From: Bolinopsis microptera
Lineage: Eukaryota > Ctenophora > Tentaculata > Lobata > Bolinopsidae
Direction: 5' to 3'
Length of the DNA stretch: 64,000 nt
Assembly (NCBI RefSeq): GCF_026151205.1
Contig: NC_087073.1
Coordinates: forward strand, 13,597,837-13,661,836
The position numbers were made by a program, and so were the translations under genes. Of this stretch, positions 21,371 to 32,900 are shown one piece after another; within the stretch, counting starts at the first letter, position 1; the number at the start of each line of letters is the position of its first letter. A model generated the notes under the pieces. The model searched no databases and had not been told where the DNA came from. It worked only from the letters and a program-made list of their open reading frames with translations.

Positions 21371-21962
21371 TTTATTGACTTGAAATGTTTGGCGATTTCC
21401 GATTTGACAGATATATCATATCATTAATTATTTATTGTGCGTGGGAAATATTATATAATTAATTATGCAGCGTTAACTTTGCTGTTATTCTGCTTTTTTT
21501 TGTTGTGTCAACTTTTTTAATATGATTTAGATACTTTATTATGTTTATTAAGTTATTAGTTTTGAGCAAGATTTGCTTTGGAGTTATTTCTAAGGTTAGG
21601 TTAATCTTGATTTAAATGAGCTTTTAATTTGAATGGTTTATAGTGCTTGAAATGGGACATGCGTTGTTGTATTTGAATACATTTATATATATATACATTT
21701 AAGCATAATTTATTTGTGATTTATTTGTTAAGAGCTCAATATAATAATGACTCATGAGTAATAATTTCCAACTTCCATGATCAAGGATGATTTCAGAATC
21801 ATTATCAAGTTATAAGTATGCTGATTTCAAAAACTTCCATTCTTCAAAACTTTTCTTATAAACCTAAACTTCGGCCATATTTGTTATTTGTCTTGAAATC
21901 GTTTCAATGTAAAACGTACCACACAATAGCTGGTGTATACTAACGACATCATTCAGGTAGCA
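21371..21962 (+). other. Intergenic gap between the M16 peptidase and ClpP
   Basis: AT-rich with no gene and no AATAAA or ATTAAA seen. The right end has a strong branch point TACTAAC (21,938-21,944) and an ATTCAG acceptor six bases before the ClpP start. Confidence 0.5.
21937..21962 (+). promoter_or_regulatory. Branch point and acceptor abutting the ClpP start codon
   Basis: TACTAAC at 21,938-21,944 is a perfect metazoan/yeast branch-point sequence. ATTCAG ends at 21,956, followed by GTAGCA and the ATG. This is the clearest of the acceptor sites placed against start codons in this window. Confidence 0.7.
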
Positions 21963-22688
21963 ATGTTAAAACAGCTAATCAGACCAGGTCTAGCATGTAG
22001 GAAACTCCACAGCCTCTCCACAGACCCAGCTCCCCTCGAGTTCCCCTCCCAGAACTACCCTCTCCAGACTACTCCAGCTAGAAACGTGCACTTTGTCCCT
22101 GTAGTTGTAGAGAATACAGGTGGGGGAGAGCGTGCGTATGATCTCTTCTCCAGGCTCCTTGCAGAGAGGATTATCTGTATAATGACACCAATAGATGACC
22201 ACCTCGCTGGACTAGTTATAGGACAGTTGCTGCACCTCCAAGGTAGCAACAGCACTGAACCTATCAGTATGTACATCAACAGTCCTGGTGGGTTGGTCAG
22301 CGCTGGTCTGGCTATATACGACACCATGCAGTACGTTACAGCACCCATCAGCACATGGTGTATAGGACGCGCAATGAGCGCTGCATCTCTACTGTTGTGC
22401 GCGGGCGCACCCGGTATGAGGTACTCACTGCCACACTCCCGTATCATGGTACATCAGCCTTCTGGTGGCGCACAGGGACAAGCCTCCGACATCGCCATCC
22501 AAGCAGCTGAAATAATGTACTTACGTAACCAGCTGAATACCATCTATGTGAATCACACTGGGAAAACGTTAGAGGAGATAGAGAAGGCGATGGAGAGAGA
22601 CACTTATATGTCGAGTGAGCAAGCTAAGGAATTTGGACTCATTGATCATGTGACCGTTCAGCCACCTGCTCTCAATTTAGATCAGTAA
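21963..22688 (+). CDS. CLPP: Mitochondrial ATP-dependent Clp protease proteolytic subunit
   Basis: Single-exon 241-residue protein. The start chosen is ATG 21,963, because the frame upstream of it runs through an apparent splice acceptor. The N-terminus [17 protein letters not shown] is basic and amphipathic, as expected for a mitochondrial presequence. The ClpP fold follows, with the YINSPGG block and the Ser-His-Asp triad at Ser139 (GRAMSAAS), His164 (MVHQPSGG) and Asp213 (ERDTYMS). ClpP forms a tetradecameric barrel in the matrix and degrades proteins unfolded by ClpX. Length is close to that of other animal ClpP proteins without long tails. It is the last of four head-to-tail genes, and an AATAAA lies 326 bp after the stop. 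Confidence 0.95.
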   Translation: MLKQLIRPGLACRKLHSLSTDPAPLEFPSQNYPLQTTPARNVHFVPVVVENTGGGERAYDLFSRLLAERIICIMTPIDDHLAGLVIGQLLHLQGSNSTEPISMYINSPGGLVSAGLAIYDTMQYVTAPISTWCIGRAMSAASLLLCAGAPGMRYSLPHSRIMVHQPSGGAQGQASDIAIQAAEIMYLRNQLNTIYVNHTGKTLEEIEKAMERDTYMSSEQAKEFGLIDHVTVQPPALNLDQ

Positions 22689-23013
22689 CTATGGTAACTG
22701 TGGTAACTACAGATCAGGCTGATTCGTGGAACGTTTTGCTGGGTTAAATTATTTTTGTCGGAATTTGAGAATGCTGACTGTTGTCCATTAATCAGGTTCA
22801 GTATGAACTGATACAGGTACGTACCGTGACCCATCTCGCTAAGTCAGTTGTCTTGTTTCTTTGCCCGACACTATATTGATAATTGTACCTCACGTGTTGA
22901 AAAGTTGACCACAAACAACGCTTAAAATATAAACTTTGGCGTATTTTTTTATGAATTTGGTACTTTGAGATTTCTACGTATCTATCAGTTTTTTATTTGG
23001 TTCACTGCTGTCA

Positions 23014-23019
23014 AATAAA
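23014..23019 (+). terminator. Candidate poly(A) signal downstream of ClpP
   Basis: AATAAA, the first canonical signal after the start of the four-gene cluster, 326 bp after the ClpP stop codon. Confidence 0.4.
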
Positions 23020-23392
23020 TGTCATCAAACCTAATCATGAAATATTTTCTGTGAGTTTATCCTAATTTCATAATAATTACAGTAATATTACATAATTAAA
23101 ATTAAATTATCCCAAGATCAAGAACAATACTAACATGATCAGTTTGATCACTCCAGTGATAAATGAATACTGTCTGATTGACCTTGTCTCTATTACTTAA
23201 ATAGGGTTATGGTATGATAATGGAACTAACAATTATCCATGGGTTCGTGGTTTTCTTCAAATCGAGTCACCGAAGTTGATCCTCTAGCTCTACAGTGGTA
23301 TAATACGATTACTATCACTATTAAGTATAATTGTAGTGTTTGACAATTCTGATTTAATAAAAATTTAATCAGTTTGGTAATATTTACCTCAA

Positions 23393-23457
23393 GTATATTA
23401 TATTATACAATATAAATTACTGCATTGCAGTAATTTATATTGTATAATATAATATAC
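23393..23457. repeat. 65-bp palindrome with 32-bp perfect arms
   Basis: Arms 23,393-23,424 and 23,426-23,457 are exact reverse complements around a single central T. Part of one arm occurs a third time directly after it (23,456-23,474). Confidence 0.9.
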
Positions 23458-24137
23458 AATATAAATTACTGCAATCACGTATGGAATTTTATGTAAGGAT
23501 GGAATGCATCCACGACTAAAAGCAGTTTTCCCAGTCCGTGCTCAGCTGCTCGCCTAGCTTGTACTCAACTTGTTAAGACTAAGAATTGGTAATAATTAGC
23601 GTTTTAACTTGTACAGCAACAAAATGTATTCGCATGATTTAATTTGAAAACTGCTCTTAAATAAGCTACATTGCAGCACTTTTTCTTTTACATTTCGCTT
23701 TGCTGATCTTGATGGGATTATCACTATGATAATTACGTTATAGACTATAGTAGTAGTCAATCAGTGGTCAGATCCAGATTCCAAACATCCACGCTTCAGC
23801 AATATTCCAAATTGAAGCCTTTAACAACCGCATCAACAATCTACATAGCTGAATAAAAGTTGTTAAATTTTTGTCATTCATTAGTTCTAAAATCTCAAAG
23901 ATTTGTTGAATTGTTCGTTGGTTACACATCTGCTTCATTTAATGAGGACTCATTGTTAAATAAATTCCATTGAGTTTATTTTATTTTGTACACAATTAAA
24001 AAAAACAAAATGCCAACAATCAGGCGGTCCTATCAGGAGTGTACTAGAACAGCTGCAGTGTTGTTATGGTTACATTACCGTTATATAAGGTGGTGTTGTT
24101 ATGGTTACATGACCATATAAGGTAGTGACTTACTGAC

Positions 24138-25466
24138 TTAAGTCGGCTTCTTGGTCCGAGCAACTACAATTCCTCGCCACACGTCGCGGTCAAGCATAAC
24201 AGATCTTATCTCTTCAACACAGGAAAGGCTGGTGTCCTTCTTTAGCATGTCCAGAAACGTAAGGTGGGGCCTCCCCGGTCTCCTGTATCCATGCTGAGGG
24301 TCCCAGAACAGAAGTTGGTTTGCCAGAAGGTCGTCATGCCTGGCTACATGTCCAGCCAGTCTCATTCTTCTGGAGGCTATCATCGCTGATGGCTTGGGGA
24401 TGTTGCCGTATAAATCACTGTTATTGATGATTTGTGGCCAACGTATGTTCAAGGCCATCCGGAGCATTCTAGTGTAGCATCCATTGATCCGCTTAGTCAT
24501 GGATTGGCTTATCGTCCAAGCTTCAGAGCCGTACAGGAGTACGGGCTCAACCGTTGCTCGAAAGACACGGATCTTTAAGTCCCTGCGCATTCCAGACTTC
24601 CAGGTTGTCTTTAACTGATGACAGGCCCCCCATGCCTTTGCTTTCCTAACATCAAAGTCCTTCTCCGCACTCATTATTCTGCTTCCAAGGTAGACAAAGT
24701 CATCTACTTGCTCTATCTCCTGCCCACTTGCTGCTTTAATGACGGTAGAGTCAGACTCAGAGAGATTGACTCTGATGTACTTCGTCTTACTCTCGTTGAG
24801 GTGCAGTCCAACGGAGTTAGCAGCCAGCTCCACACTGAGGAGAAGATCTTGCGCTTGCTCTGCGGTGTCTGTTGTCAGTGCAAGATCGTCAGCAAAGTCG
24901 ACATCTGTCATCTTAACTGCTGGGTATCTCCTGCTTCTTCTGGGGTTGACAGTGAAGCCCAGATCTTTGCCTCTAAGTGCTGTTGTCATCACATAGTCAA
25001 TGACAATCACGAAGAGGTAGGGCGCCAGTGTATCTCCCTGCATAACTCCAGCAAGTATAAGGAAAGCTTCAGTCAGACCATCCTCCGTGATGACTCGTGC
25101 CATGGTGTCCTTGTACATAGCATCTATCAGCCTAACAATGGGCTCTGGTATCCCATATGCCAGGAGTATCTTCATCAATATACCCCTATGAATGCTATCA
25201 AAGGCCTTCTTAAAATCGATGAACAAGAGAAGGGCGGTCAGGTTTTTGTCTCTAGCCCCCTCCAAGATCCTCCTTAGACACAGAATGTGGCTGGTGGTAC
25301 TGCGTCCCTCCCGAAATCCGTTTTGGTTGATCCTCAGGATTTTCTCCATCGCTGGTTTGATTCTGTTAAGGATCATACGATTCAGGGTCTTACTAACAAT
25401 GGACGTAAGAGCGATTCCTCTGTAGTTATCCACTTTAGTTAGATTTCCTTTCTTTGGCACAGGCAC
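24138..25466 (-). pseudogene. LINE reverse transcriptase part
   Basis: 442 codons open. Reverse transcriptase blocks are PVPKKGNL, NYRGIALTS, NQNGFREGRST, LLLFIDFKKAFDS, GVMQGDTLAPYLF and the catalytic DFADDLAL. A C-terminal domain ends in RRPGRPHLTFLDML and VMLDRDVWRGIV. The core is intact in sequence, but it is joined out of frame to a deleted endonuclease part, so the copy is not functional as a whole. It resembles RTE- or CR1-type elements with the D-F-A-D-D-L-A-L form of the active site. Confidence 0.8.
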
Positions 25467-26668
25467 GATGTTGAGTTGCCGCCATTGATCAGGGATTTTT
25501 CCATCAACCAGAGCGCTGTGAAGTGGTCCTTCCAGCTCTTCAATCTCCCCTCTGCACTACCTCCATCAACCAGGCTGCATGGCTTGCTTTTCCTGCCATT
25601 TATGTCATTAATAAGGTCCCAACTTTCCTTATTCTTGCACCTGTCAGCAGCATCCTCAGCCCGCCTGATCCGAGAAACAAGAGTCTCCTCCTCAACCTCT
25701 TTGTAGCTCACTGCAAGTGCATCCTTACACTCCTTAACTACCTCTCTACTCTCCTCTGTAGGATTCTCATGATATGCGTCTTTGGCCTGAAACAGAGTTC
25801 TCCTCCTCTCCGTTACCCTAGGATCTTGGGAGGGGTTGTTACGTTGTCTTCTTGGGATGGGCTTAAGCAACTTATGATTGGTTGCTTTCACGGCATCCAT
25901 AAGCTTTCCGTACTGAATCGTGGGATCGTTCTGCTCACTAGATTCTTCCTCCAGTAGCATAGAGAATCTGTTTTTCACCTCCACAGAATACAAGGCTTGC
26001 AACTCCTTATTCTCTTTGAGCAGTCTGTAGTCATATCTTACTACTCTAGGTGCATTCTGGCACTTTCGCAGGCTGAGTTTGACTGAACTAACTACTAGAC
26101 GGTGGTCCGACCCAAGAGAGTTAAAAGAATTGGAGACAACAGTGTCCTTGACTGAGTTACGCCACTTCTTCCTTATCAGGATGTAATCAATCTGACTCTT
26201 GCTCAGTGTTCCGTCAGAGAGATACGTCCATAGTTTACTGGGACGTTTCTGGAATCGGTGGTTAGTTGCCTCAAGGTTTCCCTCCAACAAAGTATCCCTG
26301 AGAAGCGATCCGTTTCTGTTGGATACTCGATGCCAGTACCAACCTGAATCCTCCTCATTCAATCTGCTAAGATGGGCGTTAAGATCACCAACAACCATTA
26401 GCAGATGATGGGCTGGCACCTCTCCTAATGCAGATCTTAGTCCCTCGTGAAAGTCCTCTGCCTCTTCATTTGATGCTGCTTCAGTGGGACTGTACACCGT
26501 TATTACTGTAAGCCGTGGGTTTCCATCAAAGGATATGAGAAAAATTCGCTTCCCAAACGATTTCATGAGACTCACTGCTTTGTAGGCCTGCTTGGTCAGC
26601 ATAAACCCAACTCCACCAGTAGCAGCTTGTCGGGTGTTTCTCCAAGCAGGTGTGGTCACCAGGTGCAC
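25439..26668 (-). pseudogene. LINE endonuclease and linker part, broken
   Basis: Blocks of the endonuclease domain are visible: ATGGVGFML, TVYSPTEAA, VVGDLNAHLS, WTYLSDGTLSKSQIDYILIRKKW and LGSDHRLVVSS. The linker then runs to LKSWKDHFTALW and shifts frame. The N-terminal block with the first catalytic Asn and the QE motif is missing. Compared with the related element at 61,354-62,500, the segment joining HFTAL to the reverse transcriptase lacks about 70-80 residues around an expected KSPGLD block. Confidence 0.75.
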
Positions 26669-26728
26669 ACCCTTCTCACTATATAGGTAGTGTTGCTATG
26701 GTTACATTACCAGGTCTCACAACAACAG

Positions 26729-26918
26729 GCCCCTTATTACAGGGAGAAAGTGTCAGAAGATAAGCCTGTATCAATATACACACACGACAAGTCCTACCTA
26801 GTAACTGTAGAACAAAGTGAGAGACACTACCAGCTACACAAGAGTAATAAGTTACAGGACGCTAAACTCTCCGCTGAACAACTCAAAGGGAAACTAAAGG
26901 ATCTGCTACATCTCGTCC
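26729..26918 (+). CDS. PLA2G6: Phospholipase exon, N-terminal region
   Basis: Acceptor ACAACAACAG before and donor GTAAGT after; 63 codons plus one base. It encodes a segment with KSYLVTVEQSERHYQLHK that aligns with the region before the ankyrin repeats in PLA2G6. It contains no ATG, so at least one more exon must precede it. Confidence 0.75.
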
Positions 26919-29900
26919 GTAAGTAACTGTCTGCCATAATATTCTACATTATATAATTGTAATTATGTATACAAGACGTTTACTGTACTTTATCTCAGGA
27001 TTAACTTATGCTAGACTGTTATGATGGTATTTAGTCATTACTCTTTACGTCCACTTTTGTGATCCTTCCTTCTGTTCATGTTTTAATTTCTATTTCGAGC
27101 CATTTGCCGGAATTGCCCTGTCACATATTTAGTCATTGTTTCTTCAGTGTAGAATGTAGGTTGTTGTAATTACTCCTCATGAAGGATATGTGTTGTATTG
27201 ATGCACAGGTTAATTTAGCCTACCTTAATAAGTTCATCATGTATTGTAACTTTGTTTTAAAACTTGAACCTTTGTTTTCGCTTTGTGTCTGTTTCTCTTA
27301 GTTATACCACCTGCAATTCATCAACTGTTACTTTAAGTAAGATCTAAAGCATGTGATCATGATCTAAAGCTTCTACTAAAAGCGTGCATCTTCTAGTTTT
27401 AGTTGACCACAGAGAGTTTAAACATTTTTATCAGCGATGATTTTATCTCTTAAAATATCGATTAGAAACCCTAGTAGATTGCACAGGGTAGGTCATCACT
27501 TTATGTAACATCCATGTTAGTGATGGTACTTTCACTTCCTTTTTATTGTATTATGGAGTAGTTTCAACAGAAAGTTTTGAGTTTCGGCTTTCCTAACCTT
27601 AAGTAAAGATTTGTTTGAGTAGGCACTTTGTCAAGTCGATACGAAAATAACGTTACATACTTTGCGTTTAGTCGGGATATGTTTTATACCATTTGCGGCC
27701 GTGTAAGTTGATTGTGTGGGAGTGAAACATAATATACAATGGGTTTAATATCGTGTTGTTACATACAGGCTACATGGAGAGGTCTCCTCATAGTCGTTGG
27801 AGTGGCCTGTATCACATACATCTCTCTTTTGTGTTCACAATGTTATAAATTCAATACAATTTTAAAGGTATTATTTGAAATTTTATTGTTAGTAGTATAG
27901 TGTTAACTGTCATTGGTGGGTCTTGTGCCTTGTTGCATTATACTCTGCAGAGTTTTGAGTTTTATAATATTTTAATCAGATGACTACTGCACTGTGCAAT
28001 GAGCAATCCTTCCTGTTAATTGACATATTGTTGGATTTATTACAAAGTTGTGACATTTGCTGTTGATTTTCCATTGATACTACGTCATAGACATCTCATT
28101 TATCAATTACCTTAATCCCAACCAATATTCCCAAAGTTCGTTCCCAGTTCTCTGTATCGTTAACATATCCTCATAACACGTGACGTTGTCTTCTTTGTAA
28201 AGGAAACTGACGCACACATTATACAAACAATAACGTATACAAGGACTCAGCAAAGTGAAGAATCATTATACAAATACAATACGTAATTATCATTGACATT
28301 TCCACCACACGCGAACCTCTATTGATATTTGCAGTAAATTAATATCATCTGCCAAATAACACTTTTGATACATTTGACTACCAGACTGTGACGTCATTTC
28401 AAATTCGGGTATTGTGACATCATGTCATGTTAAGTAACATTATAGCATGAGTAACAGTGCCTGATCTGTTATCTCACTATTCGTTAAATAACGTGACGTC
28501 GCGTGATTAACCTGACGTGACGTCATGTTTTCATACTTGTGACATCAGTTCAACGTTTGGAAGTAATGTCACGTTATAGGCAATATAACATAAGTAACAG
28601 TACAATGGTACATGATCACATTGCAACTCACTTCAATTTGACCTTTTTAGAACGTAGTTAGTTTACACTTTTAGTCAGATTGCTGCGTTGCGAGAATGTT
28701 TTATTTGCGGTCTTTGACAGATCATTTTGCAACATTTTCCTTAGTTGTTATGTTTCCCGATTTAACTTTTCTCATTAACATTTAACATACTCCGTGGTCA
28801 ATCTTCCAGCTCGTTAATTTTCATAACGTATCACATAGTTTTCTGGGTAGTTTTGGAGAATATAATAATTGGCTCAATTGTAACACATTTACGTTGCAAT
28901 TATTTACACTAATATGAACTTGGCCAAGACGTCTATTAATTTTGGCTTATTCCTATCCGTATCGTAAAATGGAAATATCCTCTCTTTAAAGTAGCCGAAT
29001 GTTGATTAAATAGCAAACAGTAACCTGGACCCTGCTGGTATAGTTAAAATGATCTATAATTCCAGTTCACACACGTATCAAATTACTAATCCTCCAGCAA
29101 TATCGTGCACATTTGAGAGCACTTGTTATATACAGTGTCATACAGTGCCATCTGTTTTAAATCTCTCCCGTTCAATCTAAACTCTGTAGCTTCAACAAGC
29201 TACAATATGGTGACTACTGACTATCAGCTGATTATTTGCACCGGTAGTAACACGTCTGATCTAACTTAGCCATTTTTAGCTTATGTTGAATTTTGATTTT
29301 GTGTGTTAAGCTGTCAATTTGTTATCTCTACGTTTAAGTTTTGGTATTAAATTCGACCAGTAAGCCAGTACATCCTAGTTTTCACTGCCTCCGTTCATTC
29401 TTGAAATATTGTTATTTCTGATAATGCAGAAGTAAAAACACTATTTCTCTGCTGGTGTACTCTCAGCTTGTCGTTATTATTTCTCAATTTAATACATTGT
29501 ACATTATATATTACATCGAACTGCTGCTTTATACATTGTGTATTGAACTGCTGCGGTACCACTTATCTTTCTCAATTTTAATTAGAAATAGGAAATCTGT
29601 AACATTTAATGAATCATTGGTACATTAACAGCCGCGGTACTGGTGGTTTACTTGTATAACTCGATCCCTCATGTCTCTGAGTACGATTGAAATTTTATGA
29701 AAATTACTTTTTCTATCAGATTAATTTTTCTACCACTACATCTTCATCCTTTACTAGATATATCAGAAAGTAGTGAGTTAGAGACCCTACTAGAACACAG
29801 TAAGAAGAACCCTTCCCACTCAGTCCTACAGTCAGTTTGTCACCTCAACATGTTCAACAAGTTCTCTGATGGTCTATCTGGACTCAAGACCTACGTTAAC

Positions 29901-32900
29901 TCTCCCGCTCTAGGTCGCAATCAGGTTAGAGACACCTTTAGAGGGTTAGATTGAGGCTGAGGTTCAATTTCATGGAGACTGCAACAAATCTCATTGATGG
30001 GCCTATGGGACGACTTATTGCAACAAATCACACTAATACTATAGTGTACTGCTAGTATATTTATAATCACTAATTGTTATACATTGTACATTATTTAATC
30101 TAATCCCTCTGATCAGGTGCCTCTACATATAGCTGTGAAGAGTAACACTGCATTTGCTGTTAATCAGCTTCTCAATGCTGGTTAGTTCTTTGATCATATC
30201 ATTGGAGTTCTTTTGGGGCTGTTTTTTTATTGCTGTGCTGGTTTGATTAAACATCAAAACGAAGTTGTTTATAAATTGATGACGTCATGATAGTTAACAG
30301 TATAATTTGGTACGGTTGATAATCACATCACAACTAATGTACTCTACGAAAAAAGAATACAAGAGGAACATAGTATCTCATTAAACTATATAAAAAATAA
30401 GTATAAATAATAAGGAAAAGGAACGGGAATGAAGCCAATACCAGAAGTGAAACCCCACCAAAGAATAATTGATCCTTAGGTAGACCTGGTGAAATAAAGT
30501 AACTGAACTGTAAGTTTAAGAAAAGACGGAAGGAATAAAGGAGAGAGGAAATAATGTTATGTGAACATCATCAGCAGATGACTTGGCACACCGGTTTCGG
30601 GGGTTTAATACCTGTACCGGTTTAATGTGCCAAGACCCCCTAGCAATCACTCGTCAGTGATCACCTGTTCACGTTAAATGTGATGTCAAGGATGTCGCTG
30701 ACATCAAGTATACTGTATTTGTACAGAATACTAGGTCGGTCTTTCAGAAGCTTTCTGAATTTACTCTTCAGGAGTCTGTCATTATAACATCTTGAAAGAA
30801 GTGTCCTATAAAGGGTGTTGGTAGAACACAGAAAAGAATCAAGGTCAGAGATAATGGAAGAGTAACGAAGGACCTGACCGTAAAAAACATTATAACCAAC
30901 AGAAGAGGAAATATTACTGTTAGGAAAGGTGTACATGACCACAGGAAAGTTGAAGTCATCAAGTTTGTTGTAAAGCTTGGTGGCGACGTGTCCGGAGTTA
31001 TTCATCGAAATGTTGATGTCGAGATAGTTTACGGACTTATTGTCGTCACCACTCCTCTCCATAAGCAGGTCAGGTGGATAAATGGACCTGATTAGGTTAG
31101 AGAAATGCAAATAGTTCATGGTGTTGAGGTCGTCGACATATCTGCAGTTTCTTGAGAGGAGCTTAGCGAGACCGAACTTCTTTTCTTTGATTAGGCGTGT
31201 CATGTAGTTGAATTCACACTTCCCTAGCGAAAGATCAGCGAACTGGCTACTAGAATTCCCTCCCATGGGAATGCCTTTCGTTTGTCTTAAAATCTGATCC
31301 CCAAAACAAACAAAAGTGTTAAACAGAATAAATGTAATAGCTGTTTTGAGTTTATCAGCAGAAAAACATAAGTATCCGTTATATTCCTTTTTAGAGAAAA
31401 AATTGTTGTTCTTATACAGAGAAACACAAATAAATTTATTCGTATTACTAAAGAGGAGATCTATTAGCTCGAAAAGCAGTGACTGTAGTTGCCATAGGTT
31501 GATAAAAATCGCTTATTATTAAGAAACTGTTTACACCATTAAAATATTCAAAACCCCTAAAAGAAATCAAGTCATCCTAAAATGGTGATCAGTACAGATC
31601 AAGACAGCTAGAGTTAAAATTTGTTTCTCCAAGCAACTCTATCATCGGCTAATATCTTAAGCTTATTAAGATCATTCAAAGAGTTAAGTTTTAAACCTCT
31701 ACGGGTCAAATCATTCACAATAATCTTGAACAAATTCTTACGATGCGCACCGACGCGCCCTTTACAGTTTGTTGTGACAGCAAACTTTAACGCTAATGCA
31801 GCGGGGGAGTCATCAGCACTACGCAAGATATGACCTAGGAGCTTCCACCTTGCTTTAGGGACACGATCTGATAGCTTAACTGAGTTACATCTTAGGTATA
31901 AGTTTGCATTGGATATTGTTCCATGAGGCCAATAAATGTTCAGTAATGATCTAAGGTGTTTTCTATGGCAAATGTCTAGTTTTTCTAGTGACTTTGCAGT
32001 AGGACACCAACTACTGCAATTGTACATGATGATTGATACAATTTGGGCTTCGTATACTGCTATCTTTCTGATAACGGAGATATTCTGGTGAGACCAGATC
32101 TTGGTGAACTTATAGAAGGCATTGTTCCCAGCAATGCATCGAGCAGCTATATCACTTTCACTACACAACAATGACCCAAGAATCTTACTCTTCCGCCAAT
32201 CTTCATTTCCACGTAACATGGTATCATCACGACCAGGGATTGTTTCTCCAACAGGAGCGAGGAAAACATGGGTAAATTCTGTTTTCTCTGTGTTAATGAA
32301 CAGGTTAAACTCCTTGAAGACTTCCTTAGCTATTGGTAGGATAGCTTCTAAGGATTCTTTTTCCACGTTCATGAAGTTACAATCATCTGAATACGCTGAC
32401 TCCAGTGGCATACCTTCTTTTGAAATAGGGGGATTGGGTATGTGTGGGGGAGACTCTGCTAGTCGATGGCGTAGTTCTATAAGAGCTCCTGCTAGGACAA
32501 GAGTGAAGAGCTTGCCGGAGAGACTGTCACCTTGAAAGGACCCAAGAAGACTCTCGAATACAGCAGATAGTTCTCCTTCCACTCTGACCTTGAGCATGGT
32601 GTTGGTTAAGAGGAGTCTTACTAGCCTGAGGTCATCGTCTGTGCATCCAGCTTTGACAAGAAGGTCAAGTATAGTCTGGCGTTTGATTGTGTCAAATGCT
32701 CGAGACATATCTATGCCCATCTTGTGATACTGGAAGTGTTTACGCGTGACAACCGATATCAACATCCGCTCAGCCCACACTAGATCACCACAACTTCTAC
32801 CATGTTTGTACCCCGCCTGCGTGCTACCAGTGAAAGCATCAACTTTGTCTTCAATTCTCTTCAGTACAATCATGGATAATATCTTACGAGCACCATTTGA

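Larger units (their letters stand above)
22689..24056. other. Intergenic stretch after ClpP, no gene seen
   Basis: It holds a poly(A) signal AATAAA at 23,014-23,019, the long palindrome at 23,393-23,457 and AT-rich sequence. The missing 5' exon(s) of the phospholipase gene should lie here or within the following LINE-interrupted stretch, but I could not find a convincing one. Confidence 0.5.
24057..26711 (-). mobile_element. RTE/CR1-like LINE, 5'-truncated and internally deleted, with flanking repeats
   Basis: Flanking 23-bp repeats at 24,057-24,079 and 26,689-26,711 match at 22 of 23 positions and include TATGGTTACATTACC. They are consistent with a target-site duplication. The element runs on the - strand with endonuclease first and reverse transcriptase second. 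It lacks the extreme N-terminus of the endonuclease, so it is 5' truncated. It lies upstream of the first traceable phospholipase exon, in antisense. A related copy occupies 60,720-63,830. Confidence 0.75.

Noticed and set aside
21933-21962. Earlier in-frame start for ClpP
   Set aside because: The extension would need a GTG start and runs through a TACTAAC branch point and CAG acceptor. ATG 21,963 gives a proper mitochondrial presequence.
26690-26728. Upstream extension of the first phospholipase exon
   Set aside because: It starts with GTG and reads through the LINE flanking repeat and the splice acceptor; the acceptor at 26,727-26,728 explains the boundary better.
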